Part shown: positions 8,411 to 18,256 of the stretch, in pieces | Position numbering within the stretch: the first letter of the stretch is position 1 | Layout: every line of letters starts with the position of its first letter | Assembly (NCBI RefSeq): GCF_949769285.1 | Contig: NZ_OX458331.1 | Span: 372,001 to 436,000, forward strand | Direction: 5' to 3' | Length of the DNA: 64,000 nt | Source of the DNA: Anaerococcus sp. Marseille-Q7828 | Lineage (GTDB): Bacteria; Bacillota; Clostridia; Tissierellales; Peptoniphilaceae | Notes under the pieces: model-generated | Seen by the model: only the letters and a program-made list of their open reading frames with translations | Told to the model about the DNA's origin: nothing | Databases searched by the model: none | Translations under genes and position numbers: made by a program

Positions 8411-9733
8411 TTAAGATTCACTTTTCTCTTCCCAAGCCCCAGATCTAAATCTCCTAGTAAATAAAAATCTCCTGGTACTTTCATCTAGGATAAATACCAG
8501 CCAAATGAATTTCAAATCAAGACCAAGTTTTGTTACAAAGAGGTATGCTAAGGGGATTACTAGTAAATATGTTGTGGATATGCCAACTATTACTGGATAT
8601 CTTACATCTTTTACTACATTTAAGGAATTTATTAAAATTTCATTTGCTACTCGCATCGGATCGTGGAATATTTGTAAAAATAGTAAGACTGTTACTATAC
8701 TTATTATTTGTGGATTATCAGTAAAAATCCTCACTAGATTCTTGCCAAAAATAGCCACAAGCAAGTTGACTGCTCCTGCTATTAGGCTTATTTTCTTGGC
8801 ATTTAAAACTCCAAAATTTTTGATACCCTCGTAATCCTTATTCCTATACAAGTCTCCGATGATGAGATTGCCAGTAACTCCTGCAGCTACCCCAATTGAA
8901 AATATGAATGAAGTTATAGTCGTAGTATAAATCATGGAAGATACAGCTATGGTTCCAAGGCTTGCAATAATAGCAGTTATGATTGTCTGGCTAAAGTTAT
9001 AGGAGATTTGCTCCATGGCTGATGGTATGCCTAGGGAAAGAATTTCTTTTTTTAGGCTGATATTTTTAATCTTGCCACCAGCAAATAAGATTGGGATTCT
9101 TCTTTTTATAGTAAAAAATGTTATTAGCATAGAAATAAGTCTAGTAAAGAGCGTTGCGATGGCTATATAGCTGATGCCTCCAAGCTTTGCTAAAACTATT
9201 ATGGTATTGGCAATTATTACAAGTATTGTATTGGCTACTGATATCCTTACAGCAATTTTTACAAAGCCAAAGGCCCTAAGGGTCGCCAGCATCAGGCTTG
9301 TCATTGCAGTAAAGACTATGGATATAGAAACGATCTTTATATAAGCCGAAGCTTCCTCCACAAGTTCGCTTGGAGTTTGCATAAGGATTAGCAAATCTCT
9401 ATTAAAGGCAAAAACTGCAATTATTATTAGCCCTGCTATAAATAAGTTTAGTACAATCGATTCTTTAAAAATTGATTTGACATATTTTATCCTGGATTCA
9501 TCAGCATTTTGGATGATTAGTATGCTTGCACCTAGGACCACGACATTTGTTACCATGGCAAATATAGTCAATAATCGGTCAGAAATCCCTATTGTCGCAA
9601 CCATTTGGTCATTAAAAAGTGAAAATAAAAACACATTGAAATTACCAATTAGGGTCAGGAAAATCTGCTCAATTATTAGGGGTATAAAGATATCATTATA
9701 TTTTTTTGTGAATAATTTGCCTTCTCTATTCAT
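8411..9733 (-). CDS. MATE-family efflux transporter (1)
   Basis: About 440-aa polytopic membrane protein of the MATE family (multidrug/metabolite export driven by Na+ or H+). Two six-helix halves are visible, with a conserved N-terminal FIPLIIEQIFLTLIGNFNVF helix and a repeat of the motif in the second half (ILSLGIPSAMEQISYNFSQT). The ATG at 9733 overlaps the phosphoesterase stop by 8 nt (ATGAATAG), so they are coupled. It is the last gene of a MATE-phosphoesterase-MATE cluster. The drug or metabolite exported is unknown. Confidence 0.88.
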   Translation of the reverse strand: MNREGKLFTKKYNDIFIPLIIEQIFLTLIGNFNVFLFSLFNDQMVATIGISDRLLTIFAMVTNVVVLGASILIIQNADESRIKYVKSIFKESIVLNLFIAGLIIIAVFAFNRDLLILMQTPSELVEEASAYIKIVSISIVFTAMTSLMLATLRAFGFVKIAVRISVANTILVIIANTIIVLAKLGGISYIAIATLFTRLISMLITFFTIKRRIPILFAGGKIKNISLKKEILSLGIPSAMEQISYNFSQTIITAIIASLGTIAVSSMIYTTTITSFIFSIGVAAGVTGNLIIGDLYRNKDYEGIKNFGVLNAKKISLIAGAVNLLVAIFGKNLVRIFTDNPQIISIVTVLLFLQIFHDPMRVANEILINSLNVVKDVRYPVIVGISTTYLLVIPLAYLFVTKLGLDLKFIWLVFILDESTRRFLFTRRFRSGAWEEKSES

Positions 9734-10598
9734 CAATTTGTATATTTCTTATCTTTATAGAAAATGGATCTTTGGATATTTCTATGACTGTAGCTCCCTT
9801 GTCCAAATCTCCATAGGCTTGGTAGCCAGAGGTATTTGCGTAGGCAAGGTGGATGTCAAAAAGAGTGCTATCAAAGTTATTCTCGTGGTCATGACCTACA
9901 ATCATCCCCCAGGTTTCACCATTTAGGACCATATTAGCAAAAAATCCCGTGTTGATTTTCGGAGCTGATATGGCTTCGTTTGTCTCTCTTTGTTCTCCAG
10001 AAATGATGTTATTCATGCTCTCCCAATATTCTGGCAGTGGCATATGTTGGAAAATTATATTGCGTTTGATCCCATCATTTTTCTTGTATTTTGCTGAAGT
10101 CTTTCTAAACCAATCTACTTGGTCTGGCAAAAGCCACTCGTATGTTCCTATGCCAGATCTGTCATCTTCTCCTGAATCTATCATATATAAATATGCAAGG
10201 TCTTCGTCCTTATCCCTTAGGGGAATGACGTAATTTTCCCTATCATTAACTATAAAGACATCTTCTTTATCTGCCTTGTTTCTTATGATCTTATCGTAGA
10301 TTGCTCTAAGGTCTCTTCTACTAGTTCCCTCCTCGCTGTCGTGATTGCCAAAGGTTATAGCAAAAGGAATGTCATATTTGTCAAAATATTTCATTACATT
10401 TTCAAATACCTTGTCAGGTTCTTTTACCCCGTGTGAAAATATGACGTCCCCTGTGTGAACTATGAGGTCCGGCTCTTCATCTTTTATAATTTTATCGATT
10501 AGATTAAAAGTTTTGATATCCTCATGGCATGCTGGCAAATTGCCAAAGTGTGTGTCTGTAAATTGTACAATTTTAAATGTGTTGTTTTTAAATTCCAT
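9726..10598 (-). CDS. Calcineurin-like metallophosphoesterase
   Basis: 290-aa metallophosphoesterase with the full motif set: FTDTHFG (D-x-H), VHTGDVI (GDxx), FGNHDSEEG (GNHD), IIFQHMPLPEYW (H) and IVGHDHENNF (GHxH). There is no signal peptide. The overall form resembles the Dcr2/purple-acid-phosphatase-like cytoplasmic branch. The ATG at 10598 is preceded by GAAAGGAAAGAC; the longer TTG reading from 10625 looks spurious. It lies between two MATE exporters, 19 nt after one and overlapping the other. Whether it acts on a nucleotide or phospho-compound linked to the transporters is unknown. Confidence 0.87.
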   Translation of the reverse strand: MEFKNNTFKIVQFTDTHFGNLPACHEDIKTFNLIDKIIKDEEPDLIVHTGDVIFSHGVKEPDKVFENVMKYFDKYDIPFAITFGNHDSEEGTSRRDLRAIYDKIIRNKADKEDVFIVNDRENYVIPLRDKDEDLAYLYMIDSGEDDRSGIGTYEWLLPDQVDWFRKTSAKYKKNDGIKRNIIFQHMPLPEYWESMNNIISGEQRETNEAISAPKINTGFFANMVLNGETWGMIVGHDHENNFDSTLFDIHLAYANTSGYQAYGDLDKGATVIEISKDPFSIKIRNIQIDE

Positions 10599-10617
10599 GT
10601 CTTTCCTTTCTCTGGAC

Positions 10618-11958
10618 TTAGCCAAGCTTATATTTTGCCTGTCTTCTGATTAGAATTCCTACAAATAGGCCCTTTAATATCGAAGTGATAGTCATAGCAG
10701 TCCATACTCCAGCAACTCCAAGTACTGGCATAAGCAAGATAGATAAAGGTATCCTCACTGTATCAAAAAACATGGCTATTCTTGCTGGGATTTTGGTTTC
10801 TCCAAGACCATTGAAGGCACCTGTTAGACCAATTTCCGTTGCCATAAATATTTGCGATAGGGATAGGATGGCTAAGTATCTGGTTCCAAGTTCTATTGTT
10901 TCCCTATCATTTGGTATAAATATCTTAAATAAAGGATATCTAAAGGCAAAAAGAACTATTGTCGATATTGACCCTATTATTACTAAAATATGAAAAGATT
11001 TCTTTATACTTTCTCTTACCCTATCAAAAAGTCCAGCCCCATAATTTTGCCCAACCATGGCTGCAATACCGACTTGGAGACCTTCTGTTGTATTCCAAGT
11101 GATTGCCTCTAGCTGGCTACCAACTGTGTAGGCTGCCACAGCTGCTTCACCAAACCTTGCCATAAACTTGTTCAATATAATACTTATAAAGGCCATGTAT
11201 GCGCTCATCAAGGCTGCGGGTAAGCCCATCTTAAAGATACTTTTGATCCATCGTCTCTGGTAATCTATCCTGGTTAAGGCGCTTTTTAGAAGTTCATTTT
11301 TTCTAAAAATTACTCCTATAAAAATAAGGCTGACGAACACTTGAGCAAGAAGGGTTGCAATAGCAGCTCCCTTTGCTTCAAGTCTTGGTATAGGTCCAAG
11401 TCCAAAGATAAATATTGGATCCATTATAATATTTGCCACAAGGCCTACTGTATTTATCTTAAAAGGCGTAAGACTATTGCCTAAAGATTGGAAGCTTTGG
11501 GAAAAAACTGGATTTATAAAGAAAAATACCATACCAAAACTTATAATGTGCAAATAATCTCTAGCATAAGAACTCGCCTTAGCAGTTAATCCATAGAAAT
11601 TTACATAAGCATTGGAAAATAATAGCATCAATATAGAATAAACTAGGGCTACAATTATAGTTAAAATATAACCATTATTTAAAACTCTTATTGTTTCTTT
11701 CTTAGCTCCTCTTCCAAAGGCTTGGGATACGTAAACCCCTGTACCAATTTTTGGAATAAGGGTAATAGCATTGGCAATCCAAAATAAAAATCCAGCTATA
11801 CCAACTCCCGCTATTGCATCTTTTCCAAGCCTTCCAAGGAAAAATATATCCACAAAGTTATATGTAATCTGTATAAAAGCCGTCAAAGCCAAAGGAATTG
11901 ACAGTTTGAAAAGGGATGAAGTGATATCACCCTTGGTTAAATCAACATTTTGATCCAT
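10618..11958 (-). CDS. MATE-family efflux transporter (2)
   Basis: 446 aa, twelve hydrophobic helices. It has the N-terminal LFKLSIPLALTAFIQITYNFVD helix typical of NorM/DinF-like MATE proteins and the matched second-half start (IFKMGLPAALMSAYMAFISI). AGGAGGATTT precedes the ATG. First gene of the three-gene minus-strand cluster. It is clearly different from the other MATE protein here, so this is not a tandem duplication. Substrate unknown. Confidence 0.9.
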   Translation of the reverse strand: MDQNVDLTKGDITSSLFKLSIPLALTAFIQITYNFVDIFFLGRLGKDAIAGVGIAGFLFWIANAITLIPKIGTGVYVSQAFGRGAKKETIRVLNNGYILTIIVALVYSILMLLFSNAYVNFYGLTAKASSYARDYLHIISFGMVFFFINPVFSQSFQSLGNSLTPFKINTVGLVANIIMDPIFIFGLGPIPRLEAKGAAIATLLAQVFVSLIFIGVIFRKNELLKSALTRIDYQRRWIKSIFKMGLPAALMSAYMAFISIILNKFMARFGEAAVAAYTVGSQLEAITWNTTEGLQVGIAAMVGQNYGAGLFDRVRESIKKSFHILVIIGSISTIVLFAFRYPLFKIFIPNDRETIELGTRYLAILSLSQIFMATEIGLTGAFNGLGETKIPARIAMFFDTVRIPLSILLMPVLGVAGVWTAMTITSILKGLFVGILIRRQAKYKLG

Positions 11959-12019
11959 AAATCCTCCTATGATGATAATACTTTACAACTTATATTTAAA
12001 ATTATCATTTATAAAAGAA

Positions 12020-12044
12020 AAAAGTAGGCAAAATACCTACTTTT
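12020..12044 (-). terminator. Terminator after YjiH-like gene
   Basis: Stem AAAAGTAGG / CCTACTTTT with a 7-nt loop. On the minus strand it is followed by a T-rich run (TTTTTTC). It lies about 20 nt past the stop of the membrane gene at 12067. Confidence 0.82.
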
Positions 12045-12066
12045 GTTAATATTATTTACCTATGTG

Positions 12067-13446
12067 CTAGAAGAAAATATGAGCAAATACCACTATTATT
12101 GGCAGGGTTATGATGGTCCTTTCCAAAAATAGGATAAACAAATCTAGGAGGGAGACTGGCAAGTTAGAGCCTAGTATCACAGCTCCAGTTTCTGACATAT
12201 ATATTAGCTGGGACACTGAAACTGCTGCTATGATAAATCTTGTCATAGGGTTTGCTATTTCTGCTGCAAGTATAGATGGTACAACCATATCTGCAAAGCC
12301 AACTACCATTGTCGTACTTGCTACTTCAGCTTCTGGAATTTGGAGAAGTTTGAGTAATGGCAAGAATGGCTTGCCCATAATTTGGAAAAATGGTGTTGCC
12401 TCTGAAACTATGAGAGCAATAGTACCTGCTGCCATTATTATTGGCACAACACCTAGCCATAGGCCAAGTACTGTCTTTGTTGCACTTACAAAATAATTTT
12501 TTACACTTGTATTTGATTCAGCCTTTTTTACTGCAAGTTGTAAGGCCCATTCTTTTTTGCTAAAACCGTCAGGTATATTTTCTGCTTGAGCTTTGACTTC
12601 TTTGGTCTTGTACTTATCTTCTTTGCCAGCTAGAGGGTGTATCCTTGGCACTATCAAAGCCGCAATAATACCAGCTACCCCAACTGTAAGATAGAATTTG
12701 CCAAAATAGTCTGTTAGACCAACATTTTCCAATACAACCAAGCAAAATGTGATTGATACTGCTGAAAAAGTTGTTGATATAACAGCTGCCTCTCTAGCTG
12801 TATAATATCCCTCTTCGTACTGCTTATTGGTTAGGGTAACTCCAATAGTGCCATCCCCAATCCAGCTAGCCAAGCAATCTATGGCAGATCTACCCGGTAG
12901 ATTAAATACAGGTCTCATCACAGAGGTCAAGTAAACCCCTATGTATTCCAACAGACCGAACTCTGTCAAAAAAGGTAAGACAAATCCAGCTACTAAAAAT
13001 ATTGTAAATAGGCCACCTATCAATTCATATAAGATAAGTCCGCCAGTATCCGGACTATAAATTATCTCTGGGCCTACTTTAAGGGCTGTCATAAGACCAA
13101 GGGCTAGGCCAATAAATCTTACTACAAGCCAAAAATTAGATATATCTGCTGCATTTTTTAAAACTTCATTATTTTCTATAAAACTTGGTTTAGAAATCTT
13201 ATATATAAGAGCAAGTATGCAAGAAATGAATATGCATATCAAAACTAAAATATATATAGGAATGATAGAATCGATACCACTATTAACAGCCTTAGAAAGC
13301 ACTGACGCCATAACAGTTGATGATCCATCTTTTTCAAAAGGAGTCATTAGGAGTAGCACTCCTATAATAGAAGGAATTATAAACTTCAAAATCCTCTTTA
13401 ATGTCAACTTTTCCTTTTTGATCCCTTTACCATTAGGATTATCCAC
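12067..13446 (-). CDS. YjiH-family membrane protein (nucleoside-recognition/gate domains)
   Basis: 459-aa polytopic inner-membrane protein that resembles YjiH-type proteins, which are built from nucleoside-recognition (Gate) domains. Visible are FIIPSIIGVLLLMTPF at the N-terminus, a central LPGRSAIDCLASWIGDGTIG segment and a C-terminal VVGFADMVVPSILAAEIANP segment. The start is GTG at 13446 with AAGGCGG eight bases upstream. It is monocistronic with its own terminator. Substrate and function are unproven in the family. Confidence 0.78.
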   Translation of the reverse strand: MDNPNGKGIKKEKLTLKRILKFIIPSIIGVLLLMTPFEKDGSSTVMASVLSKAVNSGIDSIIPIYILVLICIFISCILALIYKISKPSFIENNEVLKNAADISNFWLVVRFIGLALGLMTALKVGPEIIYSPDTGGLILYELIGGLFTIFLVAGFVLPFLTEFGLLEYIGVYLTSVMRPVFNLPGRSAIDCLASWIGDGTIGVTLTNKQYEEGYYTAREAAVISTTFSAVSITFCLVVLENVGLTDYFGKFYLTVGVAGIIAALIVPRIHPLAGKEDKYKTKEVKAQAENIPDGFSKKEWALQLAVKKAESNTSVKNYFVSATKTVLGLWLGVVPIIMAAGTIALIVSEATPFFQIMGKPFLPLLKLLQIPEAEVASTTMVVGFADMVVPSILAAEIANPMTRFIIAAVSVSQLIYMSETGAVILGSNLPVSLLDLFILFLERTIITLPIIVVFAHIFF

Positions 13447-13671
13447 GTAAATTACCGCCTTTCAAATTTCGCTTTATATATTTATTCCCAATTTGCAAAC
13501 AATTTAATAATTTGCAAACTTATCTTAAAGAGGAAAAATATAAGGTCTTCAAATTCGTTAAATTTTGGACCTGCTATTGTAAGTTTACTCGAATTGGCTA
13601 AAAATGCTCCTATTTTTATAAATTTTTTATGTATATATTCTAAAATCAACAAGATTTTCATAAAAAAAGTC

Positions 13672-13700
13672 TTGACATATTATAATAGAGAAGATATACT
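13672..13700 (+). promoter_or_regulatory. Promoter of the glucuronide-operon regulator
   Basis: TTGACA at 13672-13677, 17-nt spacer, TATACT at 13695-13700: close to the vegetative consensus. The repressor operator starts 10 nt downstream. Confidence 0.85.
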
Positions 13701-13710
13701 ATAAGTGTAA

Positions 13711-13724
13711 TGTAAGCGCTTACA
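13711..13724 (+). promoter_or_regulatory. LacI-type operator O1 (autoregulation)
   Basis: Perfect 14-bp palindrome TGTAAGCGCTTACA centred on CG, the classical form for LacI/GalR-family binding. It overlaps the expected transcription start of the regulator gene, so repression of its own promoter is likely. A near-copy lies before the symporter gene at 14876. Confidence 0.85.
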
Positions 13725-13745
13725 AGTATATAAGAAGGTGATTCT

Positions 13746-14750
13746 ATGGATATTTATGATATTGCAAAAAAATCTGGATATTCTATTGCTACTGTTTCTA
13801 GAGTCTTAAACGATTCTAATAAGGTTAGTGATAAGGCTAAAGCAAAGATTTTAAAGGTCATAGAAGAAAATGACTACAGCCCAAATAGGGTTGCAAGATC
13901 TCTTGCCAAAAAACAAACGTCTCTTGTTGGAATTATGGTTCCAGATATAAGAAAATACTTTGAATCTCAATCAGCTTACCAGCTTGAACAAAGACTCAAT
14001 GCCAATGGTTATATTACTCTTCTTGGGGATAGTACAGATAATTTGGATGAAAAAAAAGCCTATCTTAATCTACTAAAGGAGAATAAGGTTGATGCTATAG
14101 TATGTGTTGGCTCTACCTATGAGCAAGAAGATTTTTATGAGGAAATATTAAAGCTATCAAAAGATATTCCCTTTGCCATGTTAAATGCTAATCCGCTTAA
14201 TAAAAGCAAAGACATAAGTTATGTATATATTGATGAAATTGACGCCATGAGACAAGCTATGGACCATCTTCATAAAAGAGGCTACAAGCAACCAATCTTT
14301 GTTTCCTACCATGGAAATAAATATATTACCAGATCTTATATAGCAAAAAAAGCAGGATTTATAGAAGCTCTTGACGAGTTTTACCAAAGTACTGACTTTA
14401 TGGAAGTTAAAATCAATGATATAGATAAGGATATGAGAAAATTGTATGATTTCCTAAAATCCAACCCAAGGATAGATTCCATATGCTTTGAACTTGATCT
14501 TTTGGCCATTCCAGCATTTAAGTACCTAGTAAATTGTGGAGTTAATATACCAGAAGATATAGCAATCATAGGATTTGATAACATTGATGCAACCAACTAT
14601 CCAAGCAAAAAAATAACTTCAATAGATCAAAATATAGCTTTGCAAGCTGATATAGCAACTAAGAGCCTTTTTAGATTGATAAACAATGAAAAGTTAGAGA
14701 ATAATGACAACATGATAAAGGCAAAATTAATTGTAAAAGAGACAAGTTAG
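13746..14750 (+). CDS. LacI-family repressor of glucuronide utilisation
   Basis: 334 aa. The N-terminal helix-turn-helix is MDIYDIAKKSGYSIATVSRV, followed by a hinge (NRVARSLAKKQ) and a periplasmic-binding-protein-like effector domain starting VGIMVPDI and ending with a GFDNIDATNYP motif. AGAAGGTGATTCT precedes the ATG. Two matching palindromes, one at its own promoter and one before the downstream symporter, identify it by inference as local repressor of the nine-gene operon. The inducer would be a glucuronide, glucuronate or a downstream keto-sugar; sequence does not decide. Confidence 0.9.
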   Translation: MDIYDIAKKSGYSIATVSRVLNDSNKVSDKAKAKILKVIEENDYSPNRVARSLAKKQTSLVGIMVPDIRKYFESQSAYQLEQRLNANGYITLLGDSTDNLDEKKAYLNLLKENKVDAIVCVGSTYEQEDFYEEILKLSKDIPFAMLNANPLNKSKDISYVYIDEIDAMRQAMDHLHKRGYKQPIFVSYHGNKYITRSYIAKKAGFIEALDEFYQSTDFMEVKINDIDKDMRKLYDFLKSNPRIDSICFELDLLAIPAFKYLVNCGVNIPEDIAIIGFDNIDATNYPSKKITSIDQNIALQADIATKSLFRLINNEKLENNDNMIKAKLIVKETS

Positions 14751-14875
14751 CTTAAATTAACAGCTCAAGCACCAAGTTCTATATTACAAATAGAGAAAAT
14801 ACTTTATCTAGCCACGATTATTATAAATTTGTGGCTGAATAGAGTAAAATGGCTACATATTTTTTTAAAGCAAAA

Positions 14876-14889
14876 TGTAAGCCCTTACA
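14876..14889 (+). promoter_or_regulatory. LacI-type operator O2 before symporter gene
   Basis: TGTAAGCCCTTACA: same arms as O1 with CC in place of CG in the centre. It lies 30 nt before the symporter ATG. The promoter for this site is not clear; a TTGTGG at 14829 and TACATA at 14854 have poor (19 nt) spacing, and read-through from the regulator gene is possible. Confidence 0.75.
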
Positions 14890-14918
14890 TAATATAAGAA
14901 AAACTTCAAGGAGGGTAT

Positions 14919-16316
14919 ATGAAAAGTAGAGACGTTTCAAATGTGCGTGCTTTTAGCATGCGAGATAAGATTGGATACATGTTTGGTGATTTTGGTAACG
15001 ATTTTACCTTTATCCTTTCAGTAATGTTTTTGACAAAGTTCTATACAGATGTTATGGGTGTAAACCCCGCCTTAGTAGGAACTATGATGATGTTATCAAG
15101 ATTCTTAGATGCTTTTACCGATATCGGTATGGGCCAAATACTAGATAGGTCACTTGCAGGTCCAAAGGGAAAATACAAACCTTGGATCAAAAGAATAGCA
15201 ATCCCCGTTGCCTTTGTTTCTCTCTTAATGTATGCCAACTGGTTTGCTGATAAATCAATGGGCTTTAAGATTTTCTGGATGTATATGACTTACATACTTT
15301 GGGGTTCAATCTTCTATACCATGATTAATATCCCTTATGGATCTATGGCTTCAGTAATATCTGACGATCCTATCCACAGATCTGAGCTATCTACTTTTAG
15401 GACCATTGGAGCTACCTTAGCTGGTCTAGTTATAGGTGTAGTAGGTCCTATGATTATAATGGTGAAAAATGACCTAGGACAAACAGTAATGGACGGTTCA
15501 AAGATGAGCCTATTTGCCTTGGTTTGTTCAGTTCTTGCTGTTATTTGCTACATGGTTTGCTACGTAAACGTTGAAGAACGAGTTGTAACAGAGCTTAAAG
15601 GTGAAAGTGTTAGCCTAGGACAAACCTTAAAAGGTATGTTTACATCAAAGTCCCTTATAGGAATAATCCTTGCAGCCCTAATGCTGTTATTAGGTCAACT
15701 ATCTATGAGCCAAATGGCTGGCTATATCTTCCCAAATTATTTTGGAGATGCTAAGGGACAATCAATAGCTGCTGCTTTGCAGGTAATTGTGATTTTGGCT
15801 ATGGCTCCTTTTGTAAAAAAAGGCGTTTTAAAATACGGTAAGAAAGAAATGTCAATAGTTGGTGGTTTAGTCGGTGGCATAGCTCTGATCGTAGGCTATT
15901 TATTAAAAACAACTAATCTTACATTGTTTTTAATAATAATAGCTTTGGCAAATGTTGGTGTTGGTATATTTAACCTTTCTATCTGGGCAATGATAACAGA
16001 TGTTATTGATGATATAGAGGTTAGAACAAATAAAAGAGATGAAGGAACAATCTACGGCTCATACTCTTTTGCAAGAAAATTAGGCCAAGCTTTATCAGCT
16101 GGCATCATTGGATTTGTGATGAATTCTATAGGATATTCACAAGCTACAGCCTTTGATCCAGATGTATTAAGCGGAATATATAGCATATCTACATTGCTTC
16201 CAGGCCTAGCAATGATTGCCCTAGTGCTTGTATTAAAATTTATCTATCCATTAGATAGAAAGACAGTTGAAACAAATGCTCTCGAGCTAAAACGTAGACG
16301 TGATAATAGTAAGTAA
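14919..16316 (+). CDS. GPH-family sugar:cation symporter, probable glucuronide permease
   Basis: 465-aa twelve-helix transporter of the glycoside-pentoside-hexuronide:cation symporter family (MelB/UidB type). It shows the N-terminal KIGYMFGDFGNDFTF segment, FLDAFTDIGMG, GKYKPWI and NIPYGSMASVISDDP motifs of the family. The strong site AAGGAGGGTATAT precedes the ATG. Directly upstream of beta-glucuronidase and behind operator O2, so import of beta-glucuronides is the likely role, the UidB (GusB) counterpart. A separate TRAP transporter in the operon may take free glucuronate. Confidence 0.88.
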   Translation: MKSRDVSNVRAFSMRDKIGYMFGDFGNDFTFILSVMFLTKFYTDVMGVNPALVGTMMMLSRFLDAFTDIGMGQILDRSLAGPKGKYKPWIKRIAIPVAFVSLLMYANWFADKSMGFKIFWMYMTYILWGSIFYTMINIPYGSMASVISDDPIHRSELSTFRTIGATLAGLVIGVVGPMIIMVKNDLGQTVMDGSKMSLFALVCSVLAVICYMVCYVNVEERVVTELKGESVSLGQTLKGMFTSKSLIGIILAALMLLLGQLSMSQMAGYIFPNYFGDAKGQSIAAALQVIVILAMAPFVKKGVLKYGKKEMSIVGGLVGGIALIVGYLLKTTNLTLFLIIIALANVGVGIFNLSIWAMITDVIDDIEVRTNKRDEGTIYGSYSFARKLGQALSAGIIGFVMNSIGYSQATAFDPDVLSGIYSISTLLPGLAMIALVLVLKFIYPLDRKTVETNALELKRRRDNSK

Positions 16317-16341
16317 GTATTAATTTATAAAGGAGAAAAAA

Positions 16342-18189
16342 ATGTTATATCCAATTCAAACAAAATCTAGAATAGTATCAAGCCTTGACGGCATGTGGGA
16401 ATTTGTACTCGGTGATAGTCATCTTAATGAAAGTTTAGCAGAAAAAAGATTAGAAGAATCTCGTCCTATGCCAGTTCCATCTTCATATAATGACATATAT
16501 GAAGACAAAGAACTTCGCGATCATTTTGGATGGGTTTACTACCAAAGACACTTTGACATCCCAGCAAAGCTTACAGAAGATAGACTTGTATTAAGATTTG
16601 ATGCTGTAACCCACTTTGCAAAGGTATATATCAACGGAAAAGAAGTATGTGAACACAAGGGTGGTTTCCTTCCTTTTGAAGTTGATATCACAGATAAGGT
16701 AAAAGATTGTAATAACCTACTTACAGTTGCTGTTAGTAACGTGGTAAATTATGAAACCCTGCCTATAGGCGGTCTTGGTGGAGGTGGCATGCTCGATGCT
16801 CTTTCTATGGGATCCGAGAAAGCAGACTTGGCCGAAGATTTTGTCCAAACGAAAAACTCACCAAACTTTGATTTCTTTAACTATGCAGGCATCACCAGAC
16901 ACGTTAGACTATATACAAGTCCAAAAGCATACATCTTTGATATAACAATGACAAATGATGAAGTTAGCGAAAATGAAGCAGTATTAGGATATAAGCTTGA
17001 TGTTTGTGGTAAGGCCGATGCAAAAATTTATGTTTACGACGAAGATGGAAACTGTGTAGCCCAAAGCGAAGGTTTAGAAGGACAGCTAAGTATCAAAGAT
17101 GTTAAACTTTGGTGGCCACTAAATGCTTACCTATACGATATCGTAGCAGTATATGGTGAAGATGAATACCACCTACCATATGGAATCAGAACTGTTAGAG
17201 TTGATGGCAATAAGTTCTTGATTAATGAAAAGCCATTCTATTTCAAGGGCTACGGCAAACATGAAGACACCTTCCCTAACGGCCATGGCATAAATGAAGT
17301 AATGAATTACAAGGACTTATCACTAATGGCTTGGCAAGGTGCCAACTCATATAGAACAAGCCACTACCCATATTCAGAAGAAATGATGAGACTTTCAGAT
17401 AGACTTGGCTTTGTAGTTATAGATGAAACTCCTGCTGTAGGAATAAATGGCATGTTCGGCGGAGGTGCAAACTTTGGCGGACAGCCGCTTCCAACATTTG
17501 GACACGAAAAGTCAATTGGAACATTAGTGTTTGACCACCACAAAGAAGTGATACACGAATGGATAGCTCGTGACAAGAACTATGCATCAGTTGTGATGTG
17601 GTCAGTAGCTAACGAAGCAGATACTTCTAGCGAGGGTGCTTATGAATACTTCAAACCACTATTTGACCTAACACGTGAACTCGACCTACAAAAACGTCCA
17701 GTAACTTTAGTCTCAGTACTCATGGATGGTGGTCCAAGAGCAGATGTATCTTCAAAACTTTCTGATGTAATTTGTATAAACAGATACTATGGATGGTATT
17801 TTGGAGGTCCTGACCTTGTAGGCCCTATGAAATCTTTCAGAGAAGAGCTTGATATTTGGGCAGAAATAGGCAAACCAGTCATAATCACAGAGTACGGTGC
17901 AGATACAGTAGCTGGAATGCATGATACAGCAGATAACCCAGTAATGTATACAGAAGAATACCAAGTAGCCTATTACAAAGCAAACAACCAAGTGATAGAC
18001 GAATATGACTGTGTAGTCGGTGAACACCCATGGAACTTTGCTGATTTTGCAACAGATCAGAACCTACTTAGGGTTCAAGGAAACAAAAAAGGCATCTTTA
18101 CAAGAGATAGAAAACCAAAGCTTGCAGCACACTACTTTAAGGAAAGATGGAACTCAATACCTCACTTCAATTGGGAGAAAAGAAAATAA
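16342..18189 (+). CDS. uidA: Beta-glucuronidase (GH2)
   Basis: 615 aa with the three GH2 domains: sugar-binding N-terminal (WVYYQRHFDIP, NGKEVCEHKGGFLPFEVDIT), immunoglobulin-like middle and TIM barrel. The acid/base is Glu425 in SVANEAD and the nucleophile is Glu517 in ITEYGAD. The glucuronate-recognising N-x-K motif is at Asn581-Lys583 (QGNKKGIF), which separates GUS from beta-galactosidase. The stretch after PAVGIN (about residues 366-385) is long, like the loop-1 class of gut GUS enzymes that favour small glucuronides. No signal peptide, so cytoplasmic and dependent on import. It releases glucuronate for UxaC. RBS AAAGGAG. Confidence 0.95.
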   Translation: MLYPIQTKSRIVSSLDGMWEFVLGDSHLNESLAEKRLEESRPMPVPSSYNDIYEDKELRDHFGWVYYQRHFDIPAKLTEDRLVLRFDAVTHFAKVYINGKEVCEHKGGFLPFEVDITDKVKDCNNLLTVAVSNVVNYETLPIGGLGGGGMLDALSMGSEKADLAEDFVQTKNSPNFDFFNYAGITRHVRLYTSPKAYIFDITMTNDEVSENEAVLGYKLDVCGKADAKIYVYDEDGNCVAQSEGLEGQLSIKDVKLWWPLNAYLYDIVAVYGEDEYHLPYGIRTVRVDGNKFLINEKPFYFKGYGKHEDTFPNGHGINEVMNYKDLSLMAWQGANSYRTSHYPYSEEMMRLSDRLGFVVIDETPAVGINGMFGGGANFGGQPLPTFGHEKSIGTLVFDHHKEVIHEWIARDKNYASVVMWSVANEADTSSEGAYEYFKPLFDLTRELDLQKRPVTLVSVLMDGGPRADVSSKLSDVICINRYYGWYFGGPDLVGPMKSFREELDIWAEIGKPVIITEYGADTVAGMHDTADNPVMYTEEYQVAYYKANNQVIDEYDCVVGEHPWNFADFATDQNLLRVQGNKKGIFTRDRKPKLAAHYFKERWNSIPHFNWEKRK

Positions 18190-18197
18190 GTAGTTCT

Positions 18198-18223
18198 AAG
18201 CCTAGCTTAGCCAGCTTGGGCTT
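18198..18223 (+). other. Intercistronic hairpin after beta-glucuronidase
   Basis: AAGCCTA pairs with TGGGCTT (one G-U) around a 12-nt loop, followed by TTTTAAATA. It could be a weak terminator, attenuator or mRNA-stabilising structure dividing uidA from uxuB. Confidence 0.45.
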
Positions 18224-18256
18224 TTAAATACATCTTAAAATAAGAAAGGAATAAAA

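Noticed and set aside
14810-14836. Terminator between the LacI gene and the symporter (AGCCAC / GTGGCT)
   Set aside because: 15-nt loop and no T run afterwards; too weak to call.
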